Positions 53,320-63,156 of a stretch of DNA of 64,000 nt are shown in pieces. Position 1 is the first letter of the stretch; each line of letters starts with the position of its first letter. The notes beneath the pieces are model-generated. The model worked only from the letters and a program-made list of their open reading frames with translations, searched no databases and was not told the DNA's origin. The stretch lies in the NCBI RefSeq assembly GCF_000685865.1, contig NZ_JMKS01000005.1, positions 434,001 through 498,000 of the forward strand, read 5' to 3'. A program made the position numbers and the translations under genes. The stretch is from Exiguobacterium antarcticum DSM 14480. GTDB taxonomy: Bacteria; Bacillota; Bacilli; Exiguobacteriales; Exiguobacteriaceae.

Positions 53320-53886
53320 ATGGTATCAGTAAACGATTTAAAAACAGGATTAACAATTAAGACATCAGACGGAATGATTTGGCAGGTTCTTGAATTCCAA
53401 CACGTAAAACCGGGTAAAGGCGCTGCATTCGTCCGGACGAAAATGCGGAACATCCGTAACGGGAACATTCAAGAGATGACGTTCCGTGGCGGGGAACGTG
53501 TCGAACGTGCCCACATCGAACGGAATAAGATGCAGTACCTCTACCCAATGGGTGAGACGTATGTCTTCATGGATACAGAATCTTATGAGCAACTGGAATT
53601 GACGACAGCACAAGTCGAAGCAGCATTACCGTTCCTGCTTGAAAACATGGAAGTTCAAATTGCGATTTATAACGGTGAAGTTCTTGGAATCGAACTTCCG
53701 AATACGATCGTCATGACGATCGTTGAAGCAGAGCCGGGTGTCAAAGGCGATACGGCTTCAAACGTCAAGAAAAATGCGACGGTCGAAACAGGACATATCA
53801 TTCACGTCCCGCTCTTCATCGAAGCAGGAGAAAAAGTAACAGTTGATACACGTACTGGTGATTTTACAGGGCGTTACAACGGATAA
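53320..53886 (+). CDS. efp: Elongation factor P
   Basis: A 188-residue elongation factor that helps ribosomes pass polyproline stretches. The tip loop [10 protein letters not shown] carries Lys32, the residue modified in Bacillus, and the three beta-barrel domains have usual spacing, with [12 protein letters not shown] and the C-terminal [20 protein letters not shown] follows TAGGAGGAAC. In Bacillus the spoIIIA operon comes next; here there are only 180 bases before accB. Confidence 0.98.
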   Translation: MVSVNDLKTGLTIKTSDGMIWQVLEFQHVKPGKGAAFVRTKMRNIRNGNIQEMTFRGGERVERAHIERNKMQYLYPMGETYVFMDTESYEQLELTTAQVEAALPFLLENMEVQIAIYNGEVLGIELPNTIVMTIVEAEPGVKGDTASNVKKNATVETGHIIHVPLFIEAGEKVTVDTRTGDFTGRYNG

Positions 53887-53898
53887 TTCAGTTCAAAC

Positions 53899-53942
53899 AA
53901 CGCCCGTTCATCCTCTGGATTGAATCAACGGGCGTTTTTTCC
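53899..53942 (+). terminator. Terminator of efp
   Basis: AACGCCCGTT and AACGGGCGTT pair perfectly around an 18-base loop, followed by TTTTTT. Confidence 0.9.
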
Positions 53943-53989
53943 TTTTGTCTCGACTTGCGTCCTTTGGTATGACCAGTTAATATTAGTAT

Positions 53990-54017
53990 TTGAGTAGGCA
54001 TTAGCACCTGGTATAAT
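53990..54017 (+). promoter_or_regulatory. accBC promoter with a FapR-like operator
   Basis: TTGAGT (53990) and a perfect TATAAT (54012-54017) with a 16-base spacer. Over the -10 lies TTAGCACCTGGTATAA (54001-54016), which matches the FapR operator consensus (TTAGTACCTRGTACTAA, as I recall it) at about 13 of 17 positions, and a second partial half-site, TTAGTATT, lies just upstream. FapR would repress when malonyl-CoA is low. Confidence 0.5.
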
Positions 54018-54066
54018 ATTAAAGTATAATAATAAAGGTGAATGTTGAGATAGGGGATGAAGAAAA

Positions 54067-54522
54067 ATGAAAATTGATCAGTTGAAGCAAGTGCTCGAAA
54101 TGTTGGACCAGTCGAGTGTCAATGAACTTTCTCTTGAAACCGATACGTATAAGTTAAAACTTAAAAAACAAAATGATAGCGTCGTCGTTTCGCATCAAAC
54201 ACCGGTAGCGGTAACAGCTCCAACACAATCAGCTGCACCGGTCACAGAGCTGACACCGGAAGAAGAAGTGACGCCTGAAGCAGATACGGTGACCATTAAC
54301 GCCTTGATGGTCGGAACGTTTTATTCCCGTCCGACCCCGGACAAACCATCGTTTGTTAAGGTCGGCGATCAAATCGAAGTTGGTCAAGTCGTGTGTGTGT
54401 TAGAAGCAATGAAACTATTCAATAATCTAAACTCGGAAGTAGCCGGAACAGTCGTCGGAATTCTCGTCGCAGATGGAGATCTTGTTGAATTTGGACAACC
54501 CCTCTTCCGGATTCGTCCTTGA
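54067..54522 (+). CDS. accB: Biotin carboxyl carrier protein of acetyl-CoA carboxylase
   Basis: A 151-residue carrier with a basic N-terminus, a proline/alanine/glutamate-rich linker (about 40-78) and a C-terminal biotinyl domain. The biotin-acceptor Lys is in LEAMKLFNN; the usual motif is EAMKMMN or EAMKLMN, so the residue two after Lys is Phe here. It passes carboxyl groups between AccC and AccDA for fatty acid synthesis. ATG 54067 follows AGGGGATGAAG. The stop overlaps the region of the accC start. Confidence 0.93.
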   Translation: MKIDQLKQVLEMLDQSSVNELSLETDTYKLKLKKQNDSVVVSHQTPVAVTAPTQSAAPVTELTPEEEVTPEADTVTINALMVGTFYSRPTPDKPSFVKVGDQIEVGQVVCVLEAMKLFNNLNSEVAGTVVGILVADGDLVEFGQPLFRIRP

Positions 54523-54536
54523 GCGAGGTGATGGCA

Positions 54537-55889
54537 ATGGAAAAACTTTTAATAGCGAACCGAGGCGAGATTGCGGTCCGAATCATTCGAGCAGCTAAAG
54601 AACTTGGGATTCAGACGGTTGCGGTATATTCGACAGCAGATCGTGATGCCTTACATGTCCGCTTGGCAGACGAAGCGTATTGTATTGGTGATGTGAGTTC
54701 GGCCGCCTCGTACTTAAACGTCACGAACATCTTAGCTGTCGCGACCAACCGGAATGTGACGATGATTCACCCCGGATATGGATTTTTGGCCGAAAATGTC
54801 GATTTTGCAGAAATGTGTGAGGCATGCGGCATCAAATTCGTCGGACCGACATCGGATGCGATTCGTCAAATGGGGATCAAAGATGTCGCTAAAAAAACAA
54901 TGATAGCCTGTGGCGTACCGGTCGTACCGGGTTCGGACGGGACGGTCACGGACGACGAAGCGTTGCAGCTGGCAGACGAGATCGGATACCCGGTCATCAT
55001 CAAGGCTACGGCAGGTGGCGGTGGTAAAGGAATTCGTGTCGCCCGTTCGAAGGCGGAACTCATGACAGGACTAGATGAGACGCGTCGCGAAGCAAAACAG
55101 GCCTTCGGTAACAGTGATGTCTATCTCGAACGATTCATTGAAGAGTTTCGTCACGTCGAAGTCCAAGTCTTGGCGGATCGTCATGGTAACGTGATTCATT
55201 TAGGGGAACGAGATTGCACGGTCCAGCGACGAATGCAAAAATTAATCGAAGAAGCCCCGTCACCGGCAGTCAGTCCGGCGACACGCTTAAAAATGGGGAA
55301 AGCAGCCGTCAAAGCAGCAAAAGCGATTGATTATACAGGAGCGGGAACGATTGAATTCATCTTCGTCGAAGAGACGGAAGAGTTTTTCTTCATGGAGATG
55401 AATACCCGGATTCAGGTGGAACATCCCGTGACCGAGATGATCACCGGATTCGATCTTGTGCAGGCACAGCTACAGGTTGCACTGGATCATCCGTTAGCTG
55501 TCCAACAGGAAGATATTGAATTCCGAGGTCATTCGATTGAATGCCGCATCAATGCAGAAGATCCGGATCACGACTTCCGTCCGCATGCGGGACGTGTCAC
55601 ACAGTACGTCACACCGGGTGGGATGGGCGTCCGTATCGACAGTGCGGTGTACCCGGGTTACATGATTCCACCGTACTATGATTCGATGGTCGCGAAATTG
55701 ATCGTGCATGCTGAAACACGAGAAGAGGCGTGCGCGAAGATGGAACGCGCTTTATCGGAATTTTGGATCGAAGGGGTCAAAACGACGATTCCCTTCCATC
55801 AAAAAGTCTTGGCGCATCCCGTGTTTCGCCGTGGAACATTTACGACGAAGTTTACGGAACGTGAACTGAAGGCAGAAATCGTGAAATGA
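54537..55889 (+). CDS. accC: Acetyl-CoA carboxylase biotin carboxylase
   Basis: A 450-residue ATP-grasp biotin carboxylase. It has [20 protein letters not shown], the glycine-rich ATP loop [34 protein letters not shown], and the catalytic [21 protein letters not shown] 54537 ([11 protein letters not shown]) is preferred, after GCGAGGTGATG; an ATG two codons earlier is possible. It pairs with accB as accBC. In Bacillus the next gene is yqhY (Asp23 family), which is absent here. Confidence 0.97.
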   Translation: MEKLLIANRGEIAVRIIRAAKELGIQTVAVYSTADRDALHVRLADEAYCIGDVSSAASYLNVTNILAVATNRNVTMIHPGYGFLAENVDFAEMCEACGIKFVGPTSDAIRQMGIKDVAKKTMIACGVPVVPGSDGTVTDDEALQLADEIGYPVIIKATAGGGGKGIRVARSKAELMTGLDETRREAKQAFGNSDVYLERFIEEFRHVEVQVLADRHGNVIHLGERDCTVQRRMQKLIEEAPSPAVSPATRLKMGKAAVKAAKAIDYTGAGTIEFIFVEETEEFFFMEMNTRIQVEHPVTEMITGFDLVQAQLQVALDHPLAVQQEDIEFRGHSIECRINAEDPDHDFRPHAGRVTQYVTPGGMGVRIDSAVYPGYMIPPYYDSMVAKLIVHAETREEACAKMERALSEFWIEGVKTTIPFHQKVLAHPVFRRGTFTTKFTERELKAEIVK

Positions 55890-55894
55890 TGGAG

Positions 55895-55930
55895 GACGGG
55901 AGCTGATGGATTTAACTCCCGTCTTTTTGG
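55895..55930 (+). terminator. Terminator of accBC
   Basis: GACGGGAG and CTCCCGTC pair perfectly around a 14-base loop, followed by TTTTT. It separates accBC from nusB. Confidence 0.85.
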
Positions 55931-56007
55931 CGTTCTCTATGTTTTTTGAAAAAGGAATGTGCTAAACTAATTGATTGAGAACGATAAAAAAAGGAGCACG
56001 TAAAATC

Positions 56008-56424
56008 ATGATGAAAAGACATATGGCACGCGAACTCGCAGTACAGTCTTTGTTCCAGATGGAACTCTCGGATCTATCTGCACAAGAAGCCATTTCATTC
56101 GCAGTAGAAGGTAAAGAATATGACACGTTTGTAGAACAATTAGTAGTCGGTGTCGAAGCCAACAAACCAGAAATCGATCAAAAGTTACGCGCGGCACTTG
56201 TGAACTGGTCATTCGAACGTCTCGGGAACATCGAGCGGACGATTCTCCGTCTTGCTGTCTATGAGTTGTTATTTGAACCAAAGATTCCTGTTCGAGTGAC
56301 GATCAATGAAGCGATTGAATTGACGAAGGCGTTTGCCGATGAAGAAGCAACTAAAATCGTCAATGGTGTGTTAGGGAAAGTCGCACAAGAAGTCGACAAA
56401 GAAGGTTCGAAAGAGAATTCGTAA
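56008..56424 (+). CDS. nusB: Transcription antitermination factor NusB
   Basis: A 138-residue helical RNA-binding protein that works with NusE at boxA sites in rRNA transcription. It has RHMARELAVQSLFQME at the start and RLAVYELLFEPKIPVRVTIN, NEAIELTKAFADEEATKIVNGVL near the end, both typical. The start is ATG 56008 after AAAGGAGC; the next codon is also ATG. An upstream frame of 11 codons includes the ribosome site. It starts the nusB-folD-xse-ispA group. Confidence 0.95.
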   Translation: MMKRHMARELAVQSLFQMELSDLSAQEAISFAVEGKEYDTFVEQLVVGVEANKPEIDQKLRAALVNWSFERLGNIERTILRLAVYELLFEPKIPVRVTINEAIELTKAFADEEATKIVNGVLGKVAQEVDKEGSKENS

Positions 56425-56492
56425 GCCACTAAAAAGAGAAAGCAAGTCAGGCACAGAGTGAAGTGAATATTTTTGGGGGAGTGGACAAAATC

Positions 56493-57326
56493 ATGGCAGT
56501 CGTAATCGATGGGAAACAAGTCGCACAATCGTATCGTTTGAAACTGAAAGAAGAAGTCGCACGTCTAAAAGAACAACGTATTCAACCGAAACTAACCGTC
56601 ATCTTGATCGGCGAAGATCCAGCCAGTCAATCTTACGTACGCGGTAAAGAAAAAGCGGCGCAAGAGATTGGAATGGATTCCGACCTGATCCGTCTACCGG
56701 ACGAGACGACGGAATCGGAATTACTTCACTTGATCGAACGATTGAATGTTGATGCGAGTGTCCATGGGATTCTTGTACAATTGCCCTTGCCTGCACATAT
56801 TGATGAAAGTAAGGTCATCTTCGCAATCGCTCCAGAAAAAGACGTCGACGGTTTCCATCCCGTTTCTGTTGGGAAGATGATGATTGGTGAACCAACCTTC
56901 TTGCCGTGTACACCAAACGGAATTCTTCATCTTGTCAAAGAAATGAATGTCCCGATTGCGGGGCGTCATGTCGTCGTCGTCGGTCGAAGTCAAATCGTCG
57001 GCAAGCCGGTCGGGATGTTGTTTTTGAATGAATCTGCGACCGTGACCTATTGTCACTCAAAAACAGCTGATTTAGCAGCTATGACACGACAAGCTGACAT
57101 CCTGATCGTCGCCGTAGGGGTACCGAAACTGATTACCGCTGACATGATTAAACCAGACGCAGTCGTCATCGATGTCGGTGTCAACCGGGTGGATGGAAAA
57201 TTGGTCGGAGATGTCGAATTCGAGACCGTCAAGGAGGTAGCATCGATGATTACGCCTGTACCTGGTGGTGTCGGACCGATGACGATCACGATGTTGCTCC
57301 ATAATACGATTGAGGCAGCCAAATGA
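56493..57326 (+). CDS. folD: Methylenetetrahydrofolate dehydrogenase / cyclohydrolase
   Basis: A 277-residue bifunctional one-carbon enzyme. It has LIGEDPASQSYVRGKEKAA with the catalytic Tyr and Lys, QLPLPAHIDE, the NADP motif VVGRSQIVGKPVGMLF and TPVPGGVGPMT. It links the methylene-THF made by the Gcv system to formyl-THF. ATG 56493 (MAVVIDGKQ) is 11 bases after GGGGGAG; a GTG ten codons earlier is less likely. The stop overlaps the xseA ATG. Confidence 0.96.
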   Translation: MAVVIDGKQVAQSYRLKLKEEVARLKEQRIQPKLTVILIGEDPASQSYVRGKEKAAQEIGMDSDLIRLPDETTESELLHLIERLNVDASVHGILVQLPLPAHIDESKVIFAIAPEKDVDGFHPVSVGKMMIGEPTFLPCTPNGILHLVKEMNVPIAGRHVVVVGRSQIVGKPVGMLFLNESATVTYCHSKTADLAAMTRQADILIVAVGVPKLITADMIKPDAVVIDVGVNRVDGKLVGDVEFETVKEVASMITPVPGGVGPMTITMLLHNTIEAAK

Positions 57327-58666
57327 CGAACCCCCTTCAGGTTTCCGAGCTTGTCAGTTATGTGAAACGTGAACTAGAAAACGATTCGTTGCTTCAACAA
57401 GTCCAGGTGGTGGGAGAAGTGTCGAACTTTAAACGACACTCTTCCGGTCACCTTTATTTTACGTTGAAAGATGAACAGTCGCGGATGAAGGCAGTCATGT
57501 TTGCACGCGACGCGAGTCGTGTCAAAACCGATATCCGAGACGGAGCCCGTGTCATCATCACGGCGAGACTTTCCGTGTATCTGGCATCAGGCGAGATGCA
57601 ACTGTATGTCGAACGGATGATGGAAGATGGGGTTGGTGCCCTATACGAAGCATATGTCCGATTAAAAGAGGATTTGGAAACCCGAGGCTGGTTTGATGCG
57701 GAACATAAACAATCGATTCCCGCATTTCCGCAAAAAATCGGAATCGTCACGTCCCCGAAAGGCGCCGCTCTACATGATATCGCGACGACGTTACGGCGGC
57801 GTTATCCTCAAGCGGCAATCGTTTTTGCCCCTGTTCTCGTCCAAGGAAAAGAAGCGGTGCCCCAACTTGTCCGAGCCATTGAATGGATGAATGAACATCA
57901 GGCATGTGATGTCATGATCATCGGTCGTGGTGGCGGATCCATCGAGGAACTGTGGGCCTTTAATGAGATGGCCGTTGTGACAGCGATTTATGAATCCGTG
58001 ATTCCGATTGTTTCCGCTGTTGGTCACGAAACAGACTTTACGATTGCTGATTTCGTCGCAGATGTCCGGGCGGCGACACCAACGGCCGCAGCAGAACTGG
58101 TGACGCCGGAAGCCATGGAACTCGAAAAACGTGTGGGCGAGTTGAAGCGTCGTCTGACCCGTAACTACGATCAATACATCAAAGAACGTAAAGACCAAGT
58201 GACGCGCCTCGCTGGGAGCTATGGTTTAAAATCACCACGGGTCCTGTTAGGGTTAAAACAAGAACGGTTAGACCGGGCGGAGATGGGACTCAGTCGGATG
58301 AGCAGACAGATGGTGCAAGCGAAACGTCAGGCATTAGGAGATGTCTCGAACCGGTTGAAGCGGATTCCGTTACGGGAACGGCTGGCGGATCAAACGCGTG
58401 AACTGATTCGGACCCGTAAACAGTTGGAACGAATCCATTACGTCATGCGTTCGAAACAGGAACGACTTCATCAAATGATCGCCCGTCTCGATTCGGTCAG
58501 TCCAACACAAGTGCTTCTCCGTGGATATACGTATGTCGAGCAGGACGGACAACTGATCCGTTCAGTCCACCAATTGTCAGATCAGACCTTCCGGGTTCAG
58601 TTTCATGACGGAAGTATCCTAGCGAAACGAGAGGATGAAGAAGATGGAAACGGAACAATCATTTGA
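57323..58666 (+). CDS. xseA: Exodeoxyribonuclease VII large subunit
   Basis: A 447-residue nuclease subunit that degrades single-stranded DNA with XseB. The N-terminal OB-fold has EVSNFKRHSSGHLYFTLKDE, the catalytic domain has GIVTSPKGAALHDI, IIGRGGGSIEELWAFNE and VGHETDFTIADFVADVRAATPTAAAE in succession, and a long coiled-coil region follows (about 260-400). The start overlaps the folD stop by four bases, and the end overlaps xseB. Confidence 0.96.
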   Translation: MTNPLQVSELVSYVKRELENDSLLQQVQVVGEVSNFKRHSSGHLYFTLKDEQSRMKAVMFARDASRVKTDIRDGARVIITARLSVYLASGEMQLYVERMMEDGVGALYEAYVRLKEDLETRGWFDAEHKQSIPAFPQKIGIVTSPKGAALHDIATTLRRRYPQAAIVFAPVLVQGKEAVPQLVRAIEWMNEHQACDVMIIGRGGGSIEELWAFNEMAVVTAIYESVIPIVSAVGHETDFTIADFVADVRAATPTAAAELVTPEAMELEKRVGELKRRLTRNYDQYIKERKDQVTRLAGSYGLKSPRVLLGLKQERLDRAEMGLSRMSRQMVQAKRQALGDVSNRLKRIPLRERLADQTRELIRTRKQLERIHYVMRSKQERLHQMIARLDSVSPTQVLLRGYTYVEQDGQLIRSVHQLSDQTFRVQFHDGSILAKREDEEDGNGTII

Positions 58667-58865
58667 AGCGGCGCTGGAGCGGCTGGAAGAAATCGTCGAA
58701 TTGCTTGAAGAAGGGGAAGCGCCACTTGAGCAAGCAATGATTTTGTATGAAGAAGGTGTCAAACTGACGGCGCTCTGCCAGGGGAAGTTGTCGACGGCAG
58801 AACAAAAACTTGACCAAATCTTGGAACAAGATGGCACGTTACGAGAAAAAGGGGGATCACAATGA
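58644..58865 (+). CDS. xseB: Exodeoxyribonuclease VII small subunit
   Basis: A 73-residue helical subunit. The motif FEAALERLEEIVELLEEGEA, with the following PLEQAMILYEEGVKL, is the XseB signature. The start at ATG 58644 (METEQSFEAAL) has AGAGG nine bases upstream, while ATG 58635 would overlap that site. It lies between xseA (overlap) and ispA (overlap of four bases). Confidence 0.93.
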   Translation: METEQSFEAALERLEEIVELLEEGEAPLEQAMILYEEGVKLTALCQGKLSTAEQKLDQILEQDGTLREKGGSQ

Positions 58866-59731
58866 TTGTTTTGACCGAGTGGAAAACACAAGTTGAACAG
58901 GCGCTGGAAACATTCATGAATCGGCTTGATGCACCAGACCGTCTACGGGAAGCGATGCGTTACTCGTTAGATGCCGGTGGAAAACGTGTTCGTCCGGCAC
59001 TGATCTATGCTGTCCTCGATGCGTATGGGATCGACCGGAAGAAGGGGGATGCGACGGCAGCTGCACTTGAGATGATTCATACATATTCGCTGATCCATGA
59101 TGACCTGCCGGCGATGGATGATGATGACATGCGACGTGGACGACCGACCAACCATATTCAATTCGACGAAGCGACGGCTATCCTTGCGGGTGATGCTTTG
59201 TTGACCAATGCCTTTACCTGTTTACTGGAGACGGCGGCGACAGCTGACATCAAGGTGAAGTTGATTGAGCGGCTCGCGACGGCTGCCGGAGCTGCCGGTA
59301 TGGTCGGGGGTCAACTCGACGATATGCTCGGAGAACGTGGTGGCATCAATGATGCGCAGGAGCTTGAATCGATTCATCGCCGGAAAACCGGCGCCTTGCT
59401 GATTTTTGCTGTTGAGGCCGGTGGAATTTTAGCGCAAGCGACTGATACAGATATTGAACATCTGAAACGATATGGCCGCCACCTCGGGATTGCTTTTCAA
59501 ATTCAAGACGATATCCTTGATGTAACGGGAGATGCGGAGAAGATTGGGAAGCCGGTCGGTAGCGACGAAGGAAATGATAAAGCGACCTATCCGAAACTGC
59601 TAGGTCTTGACGGAGCGAAACGTGCACTTGCAGCACAAGTGACTGCGGCAAATGAAGCGATCGAAGCGCTATCGGTCGAAGCGACTCCGCTCAAGGAACT
59701 ACTTGATTTTGTCGTCAAGCGAGACCATTAA
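58862..59731 (+). CDS. ispA: Farnesyl diphosphate synthase (polyprenyl synthetase)
   Basis: A 289-residue prenyltransferase that condenses IPP with DMAPP and GPP. Aspartate-rich motifs are HDDLPAMDDDD (first) and FQIQDDILD (second), with GGKRVRPAL for IPP binding and GNDKATYPKLLG near the end, all as in IspA/FPPS of Bacilli. ATG 58862 follows AAAGGGGGA. dxs, which starts the same pathway, is the next gene on the strand. Confidence 0.95.
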   Translation: MIVLTEWKTQVEQALETFMNRLDAPDRLREAMRYSLDAGGKRVRPALIYAVLDAYGIDRKKGDATAAALEMIHTYSLIHDDLPAMDDDDMRRGRPTNHIQFDEATAILAGDALLTNAFTCLLETAATADIKVKLIERLATAAGAAGMVGGQLDDMLGERGGINDAQELESIHRRKTGALLIFAVEAGGILAQATDTDIEHLKRYGRHLGIAFQIQDDILDVTGDAEKIGKPVGSDEGNDKATYPKLLGLDGAKRALAAQVTAANEAIEALSVEATPLKELLDFVVKRDH

Positions 59732-59735
59732 CAGG

Positions 59736-59764
59736 GACGGCGTAGCACGCCGTCTTTTTTTTTA
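59736..59764 (+). terminator. Terminator of the folD-xse-ispA operon
   Basis: GACGGCGT and ACGCCGTC pair perfectly around AGC, followed by a T run of nine or more. Confidence 0.9.
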
Positions 59765-59853
59765 TGCGCCCGGAATGTGGCGTTCGAAAGATTGTTCTAG
59801 TACAATGTAGGGTACAAACCATATAAGAATGTAAGGGAAAGAGGCGGTAAGGT

Positions 59854-61740
59854 ATGAAGTTGACAGAGATACAGGATCCGTCATTTTTAAAGCGTATGTC
59901 AGTCTCGGAATTAGAAGTATTCGCAGGCGACATCCGACGCTTTCTGATTGAAGAATTAGCGACGACGGGCGGGCATTTAGCACCGAACTTAGGTGTCGTC
60001 GAGCTGACGTTAGCGCTTCACCGGGAATTTGATAGCCCGAACGATAAATTTGTTTGGGACGTCGGGCACCAGGCGTACGTGCATAAAATCTTGACCGGAC
60101 GTGCAGGACAGTTTGATACGTTGCGTCAACATAAAGGGTTATGTGGATTCCCGAAACGAAATGAAAGTATTCATGACGTCTGGGAGACGGGGCACAGTTC
60201 GACGTCACTGTCAGCAGCGATGGGGATTGCCGTATCCAACGAGTTGAAAGGAAACGACGACCGCGCGATTGCGATCATCGGTGACGGGGCATTGACAGGT
60301 GGAATGGCACTTGAGGCGCTGAACCATATCGGTGCGGCACAACAAAATGTCATCGTCATCCTCAATGATAATGAAATGTCGATTGCACCGAACGTCGGGG
60401 CGATGCATCAGATGTTAGGGCGTATCCGTTCGTCACGGAAAGTCCGTTATGCCCAGGATGAGCTCGAGACGTTGATCAAGAAAATCCCGCTGATTGGTGG
60501 GAAACTTGAAAAAGGCGGCGAGAAGCTAAAAGAAGCTGTCAAAGGTGCGCTTGTCCCCGGCATGTTTTTTGAAGAACTTGGATTTAACTATTATGGACCG
60601 GTCGATGGTCACGACTTAACGGATTTAATCGAACAATTGAATTATGTGAAAAAAGAAGAAGGACCTGTCCTGCTTCATGTCATCACGAAAAAAGGCAAAG
60701 GGTATCGTCCGGCTGAGTATGATGGAGTCGGAACATGGCATGGTCTTGGACCGTATAAGATCGAGTCAGGGGAAGTCATCAAAGGGAAATCAAAAGCACC
60801 AAGTTATTCGTTTACAGTAGCCGATACGTTAACGAAGATGGCTCGTGAGGATGAGAAGTTGACGTTGATCACACCAGCGATGAGCGTAGGATCGAAACTG
60901 GATTGTTTCGAAAAAGAATTCCCGAACCGGATGTTTGATGTCGGAATCGCCGAACAGCATGCCGTGACCTTTGCTGCTGGTCAAGCGACGCAAGGGATGA
61001 AACCGGTCGTCTCGATTTATTCGACCTTCTTCCAACGGGCATACGATCAGCTTGTACACGATGTCGCCCGACAAAACCTGGATGTGACGTTTACGATCGA
61101 TCGTTCTGGTCTTGTCGGAGCAGATGGGGAGACACACCAAGGCGTCTTTGATATCGCCTTCATGCGTCATGTCCCGAACATCCGGATCGTCATGGCAAAA
61201 GATGAAAATGAGTTACAGCATCTTCTTTATTCAGCCGTCAAACATGAAGGTCCGATTGCCGTTCGGTTCCCGCGTGGAGAAGGGATCGGTGTTCAGATGG
61301 ATGAGACGTTGCATGAGATTTCCCTTGATACGTGGGAAGTGGAACGGGAAGGAACGGACGTCGCCATCATGGCGTTTGGTCCTCAAGTGCAGGATGCCTT
61401 AAAAATCGCTGAGTTGCTTGACGGTGACTTGTCGGTTCGTGTCATCAATGCGCGGACAATCAAACCTTTGGATGGGAAAATGTTGAATGCGTTATATGCG
61501 GAAGGCATTCCACTCGTGACGATGGAAGAAGCCGTCTTAAAAGGTGGTTTCGGTTCAGCCGTTCTCGAGCATGCAAACGAACAAGAAGCATTCCCACGTG
61601 TGAAACGATTTGGTATTCCGGATTGGTATATTGAACACGGTGGTGTCAACGAGTTGTTGGAAGAAATCGGATTATTACCTGGGCAAATCGCGGAAGAAGT
61701 ACGCGTATTTGTCAATCAAGGAAAGAAACAGAGTGTGTAA
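59854..61740 (+). CDS. dxs: 1-deoxy-D-xylulose-5-phosphate synthase
   Basis: A 628-residue thiamine-diphosphate enzyme, first step of the MEP pathway. It has [16 protein letters not shown], the ThDP motif [17 protein letters not shown] to [20 protein letters not shown], and the transketolase-like segment [15 protein letters not shown] with [18 protein letters not shown] 59854 follows AAAGAGGCGG. tlyA starts six bases after the stop, so the two are co-transcribed. Confidence 0.98.
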   Translation: MKLTEIQDPSFLKRMSVSELEVFAGDIRRFLIEELATTGGHLAPNLGVVELTLALHREFDSPNDKFVWDVGHQAYVHKILTGRAGQFDTLRQHKGLCGFPKRNESIHDVWETGHSSTSLSAAMGIAVSNELKGNDDRAIAIIGDGALTGGMALEALNHIGAAQQNVIVILNDNEMSIAPNVGAMHQMLGRIRSSRKVRYAQDELETLIKKIPLIGGKLEKGGEKLKEAVKGALVPGMFFEELGFNYYGPVDGHDLTDLIEQLNYVKKEEGPVLLHVITKKGKGYRPAEYDGVGTWHGLGPYKIESGEVIKGKSKAPSYSFTVADTLTKMAREDEKLTLITPAMSVGSKLDCFEKEFPNRMFDVGIAEQHAVTFAAGQATQGMKPVVSIYSTFFQRAYDQLVHDVARQNLDVTFTIDRSGLVGADGETHQGVFDIAFMRHVPNIRIVMAKDENELQHLLYSAVKHEGPIAVRFPRGEGIGVQMDETLHEISLDTWEVEREGTDVAIMAFGPQVQDALKIAELLDGDLSVRVINARTIKPLDGKMLNALYAEGIPLVTMEEAVLKGGFGSAVLEHANEQEAFPRVKRFGIPDWYIEHGGVNELLEEIGLLPGQIAEEVRVFVNQGKKQSV

Positions 61741-61746
61741 CGATTC

Positions 61747-62553
61747 ATGGAAACTGTAAAAAAAATCCGCCTCGACGTCTTACTCGTCGAGCGGGGTCTA
61801 TGTGAAACACGTGAAAAAGCAAAACGGACCATCATGGCAGGACTTGTCTTTAGCGGGACGGAACGTTTAGAAAAGGCCGGTGAAAAGGTCAAATCGGATA
61901 TTGATTTGACCGTCAAAGGTCAAGTCATGCCGTATGTCGGGCGTGGTGGATTCAAGATGGAGAAAGCGCTTGCTGTGTTCGACATCGATGTTTCGGCAAG
62001 AACGGGTCTTGATATCGGGTCTTCCACCGGTGGATTCACGGACTGTGCCTTGCAGAACGGAGCAGCCCATATGTATGCGCTCGATGTGGGATCGAACCAA
62101 CTCGATTGGAAGTTGCGATCGGATGATCGTGTGACAGCGATGGAAAAAACGAATTTCCGCCATGCGACACCGGACATGTTCCCAGTTGAGCCGAGTTTTG
62201 CGACGATTGATGTATCGTTCATTTCCTTACGATTGATTCTTCCGCCGTTAAAAGCCATTCTAGCTCAGGGTGGGGATGTCATTGCGCTCGTCAAACCACA
62301 GTTTGAAGCGGGGCGTGACGATGTTGGTAAAAAAGGAATCGTTCGGGATGAACGGATTCATGGTCGGGTGCTCAAAGAGATGGTCGATTTCTTTGTTCGG
62401 GAAGGTTTTTACGTCAAACAGCTCGATTTTTCACCGATTACCGGGGGCGAAGGGAACATTGAGTTTCTTTTGCATGCCCAACTCGATACGCCGGGAATGG
62501 ATACGTCCGTTGATCCCGTCGAAACGGTTCGTTTGGCACATGCTGCGTTATAA
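61747..62553 (+). CDS. tlyA: TlyA family rRNA 2'-O-methyltransferase (YqxC)
   Basis: A 268-residue protein. The N-terminal S4 RNA-binding domain (RLDVLLVERGLCETREKAK) precedes a FtsJ-type SAM methyltransferase (GLDIGSSTGGFTDCAL, LKPQFEAGRDDVGKKG-type segment, SPITGGEGNIEFLLH). The family methylates cytidines of 16S and 23S rRNA in mycobacteria; the substrate here is inferred. The ribosome site is weak, so translation may depend on coupling with dxs. Confidence 0.9.
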   Translation: METVKKIRLDVLLVERGLCETREKAKRTIMAGLVFSGTERLEKAGEKVKSDIDLTVKGQVMPYVGRGGFKMEKALAVFDIDVSARTGLDIGSSTGGFTDCALQNGAAHMYALDVGSNQLDWKLRSDDRVTAMEKTNFRHATPDMFPVEPSFATIDVSFISLRLILPPLKAILAQGGDVIALVKPQFEAGRDDVGKKGIVRDERIHGRVLKEMVDFFVREGFYVKQLDFSPITGGEGNIEFLLHAQLDTPGMDTSVDPVETVRLAHAAL

Positions 62554-62566
62554 GTCGAACTAATTC

Positions 62567-62606
62567 AAAGCAGACTTCGTCGTGATGATGGAGTCTGCTT
62601 TTGATT
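62567..62606 (+). terminator. Terminator of dxs-tlyA
   Basis: AAAGCAGACT and AGTCTGCTTT pair perfectly around a 15-base loop, followed by TGATTTT. Confidence 0.75.
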
Positions 62607-62694
62607 TTGGAGTGAATGCATAGGGCAAGCATGGACTTTTATCGAATTATTGGATTACAATAGTATCAGTGAAGAAAAACTGTGAGGTGCAAGG

Positions 62695-63144
62695 ATGACA
62701 AAGGGGCAACGGTTAATCAAGATTCGGGAAATCATTACGCAGTCGGAAATCGAGACACAGGATGAGTTAGTCGAGGAACTTCGAAATGCAGGGTATAAAG
62801 TAACGCAGGCGACCGTCTCGCGAGACATCAAGGAACTACACCTTGTAAAGGTACCGCTAAACGATGGGCGTTATAAATACAGCCTGCCTGCCGATCAGCG
62901 ATTTAATCCGCTTGGGAAGTTACGGCGGTTACTTGGTGATAGCTTCATCTCGATTGATTCTGCTCAAAATTTGATCGTCATGCATGTCTTGCCGGGTAAC
63001 GCGAATGCATTAGGAGTCCTTCTGGATCATTTGAACTGGACGGAGCTGCTCGGTACGGTCTGTGGGGATGATACGATACTGATGATTACACGCAATGAAG
63101 AAGCAGCAAAAGAAGTGACGGAACGTATCTTAGGGATGCTTTAA
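62695..63144 (+). CDS. argR: Arginine repressor ArgR/AhrC
   Basis: A 149-residue hexameric regulator. The N-terminal winged helix has [20 protein letters not shown] and [13 protein letters not shown], and the C-terminal arginine-binding domain has [17 protein letters not shown] and [11 protein letters not shown]. It represses arginine synthesis and activates catabolism genes when arginine is bound. ATG 62695 follows GTGAGGTGCAAGG. The recN gene begins 12 bases after it, as in Bacillus. Confidence 0.96.
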   Translation: MTKGQRLIKIREIITQSEIETQDELVEELRNAGYKVTQATVSRDIKELHLVKVPLNDGRYKYSLPADQRFNPLGKLRRLLGDSFISIDSAQNLIVMHVLPGNANALGVLLDHLNWTELLGTVCGDDTILMITRNEEAAKEVTERILGML

Positions 63145-63156
63145 GGAGTTGACATG

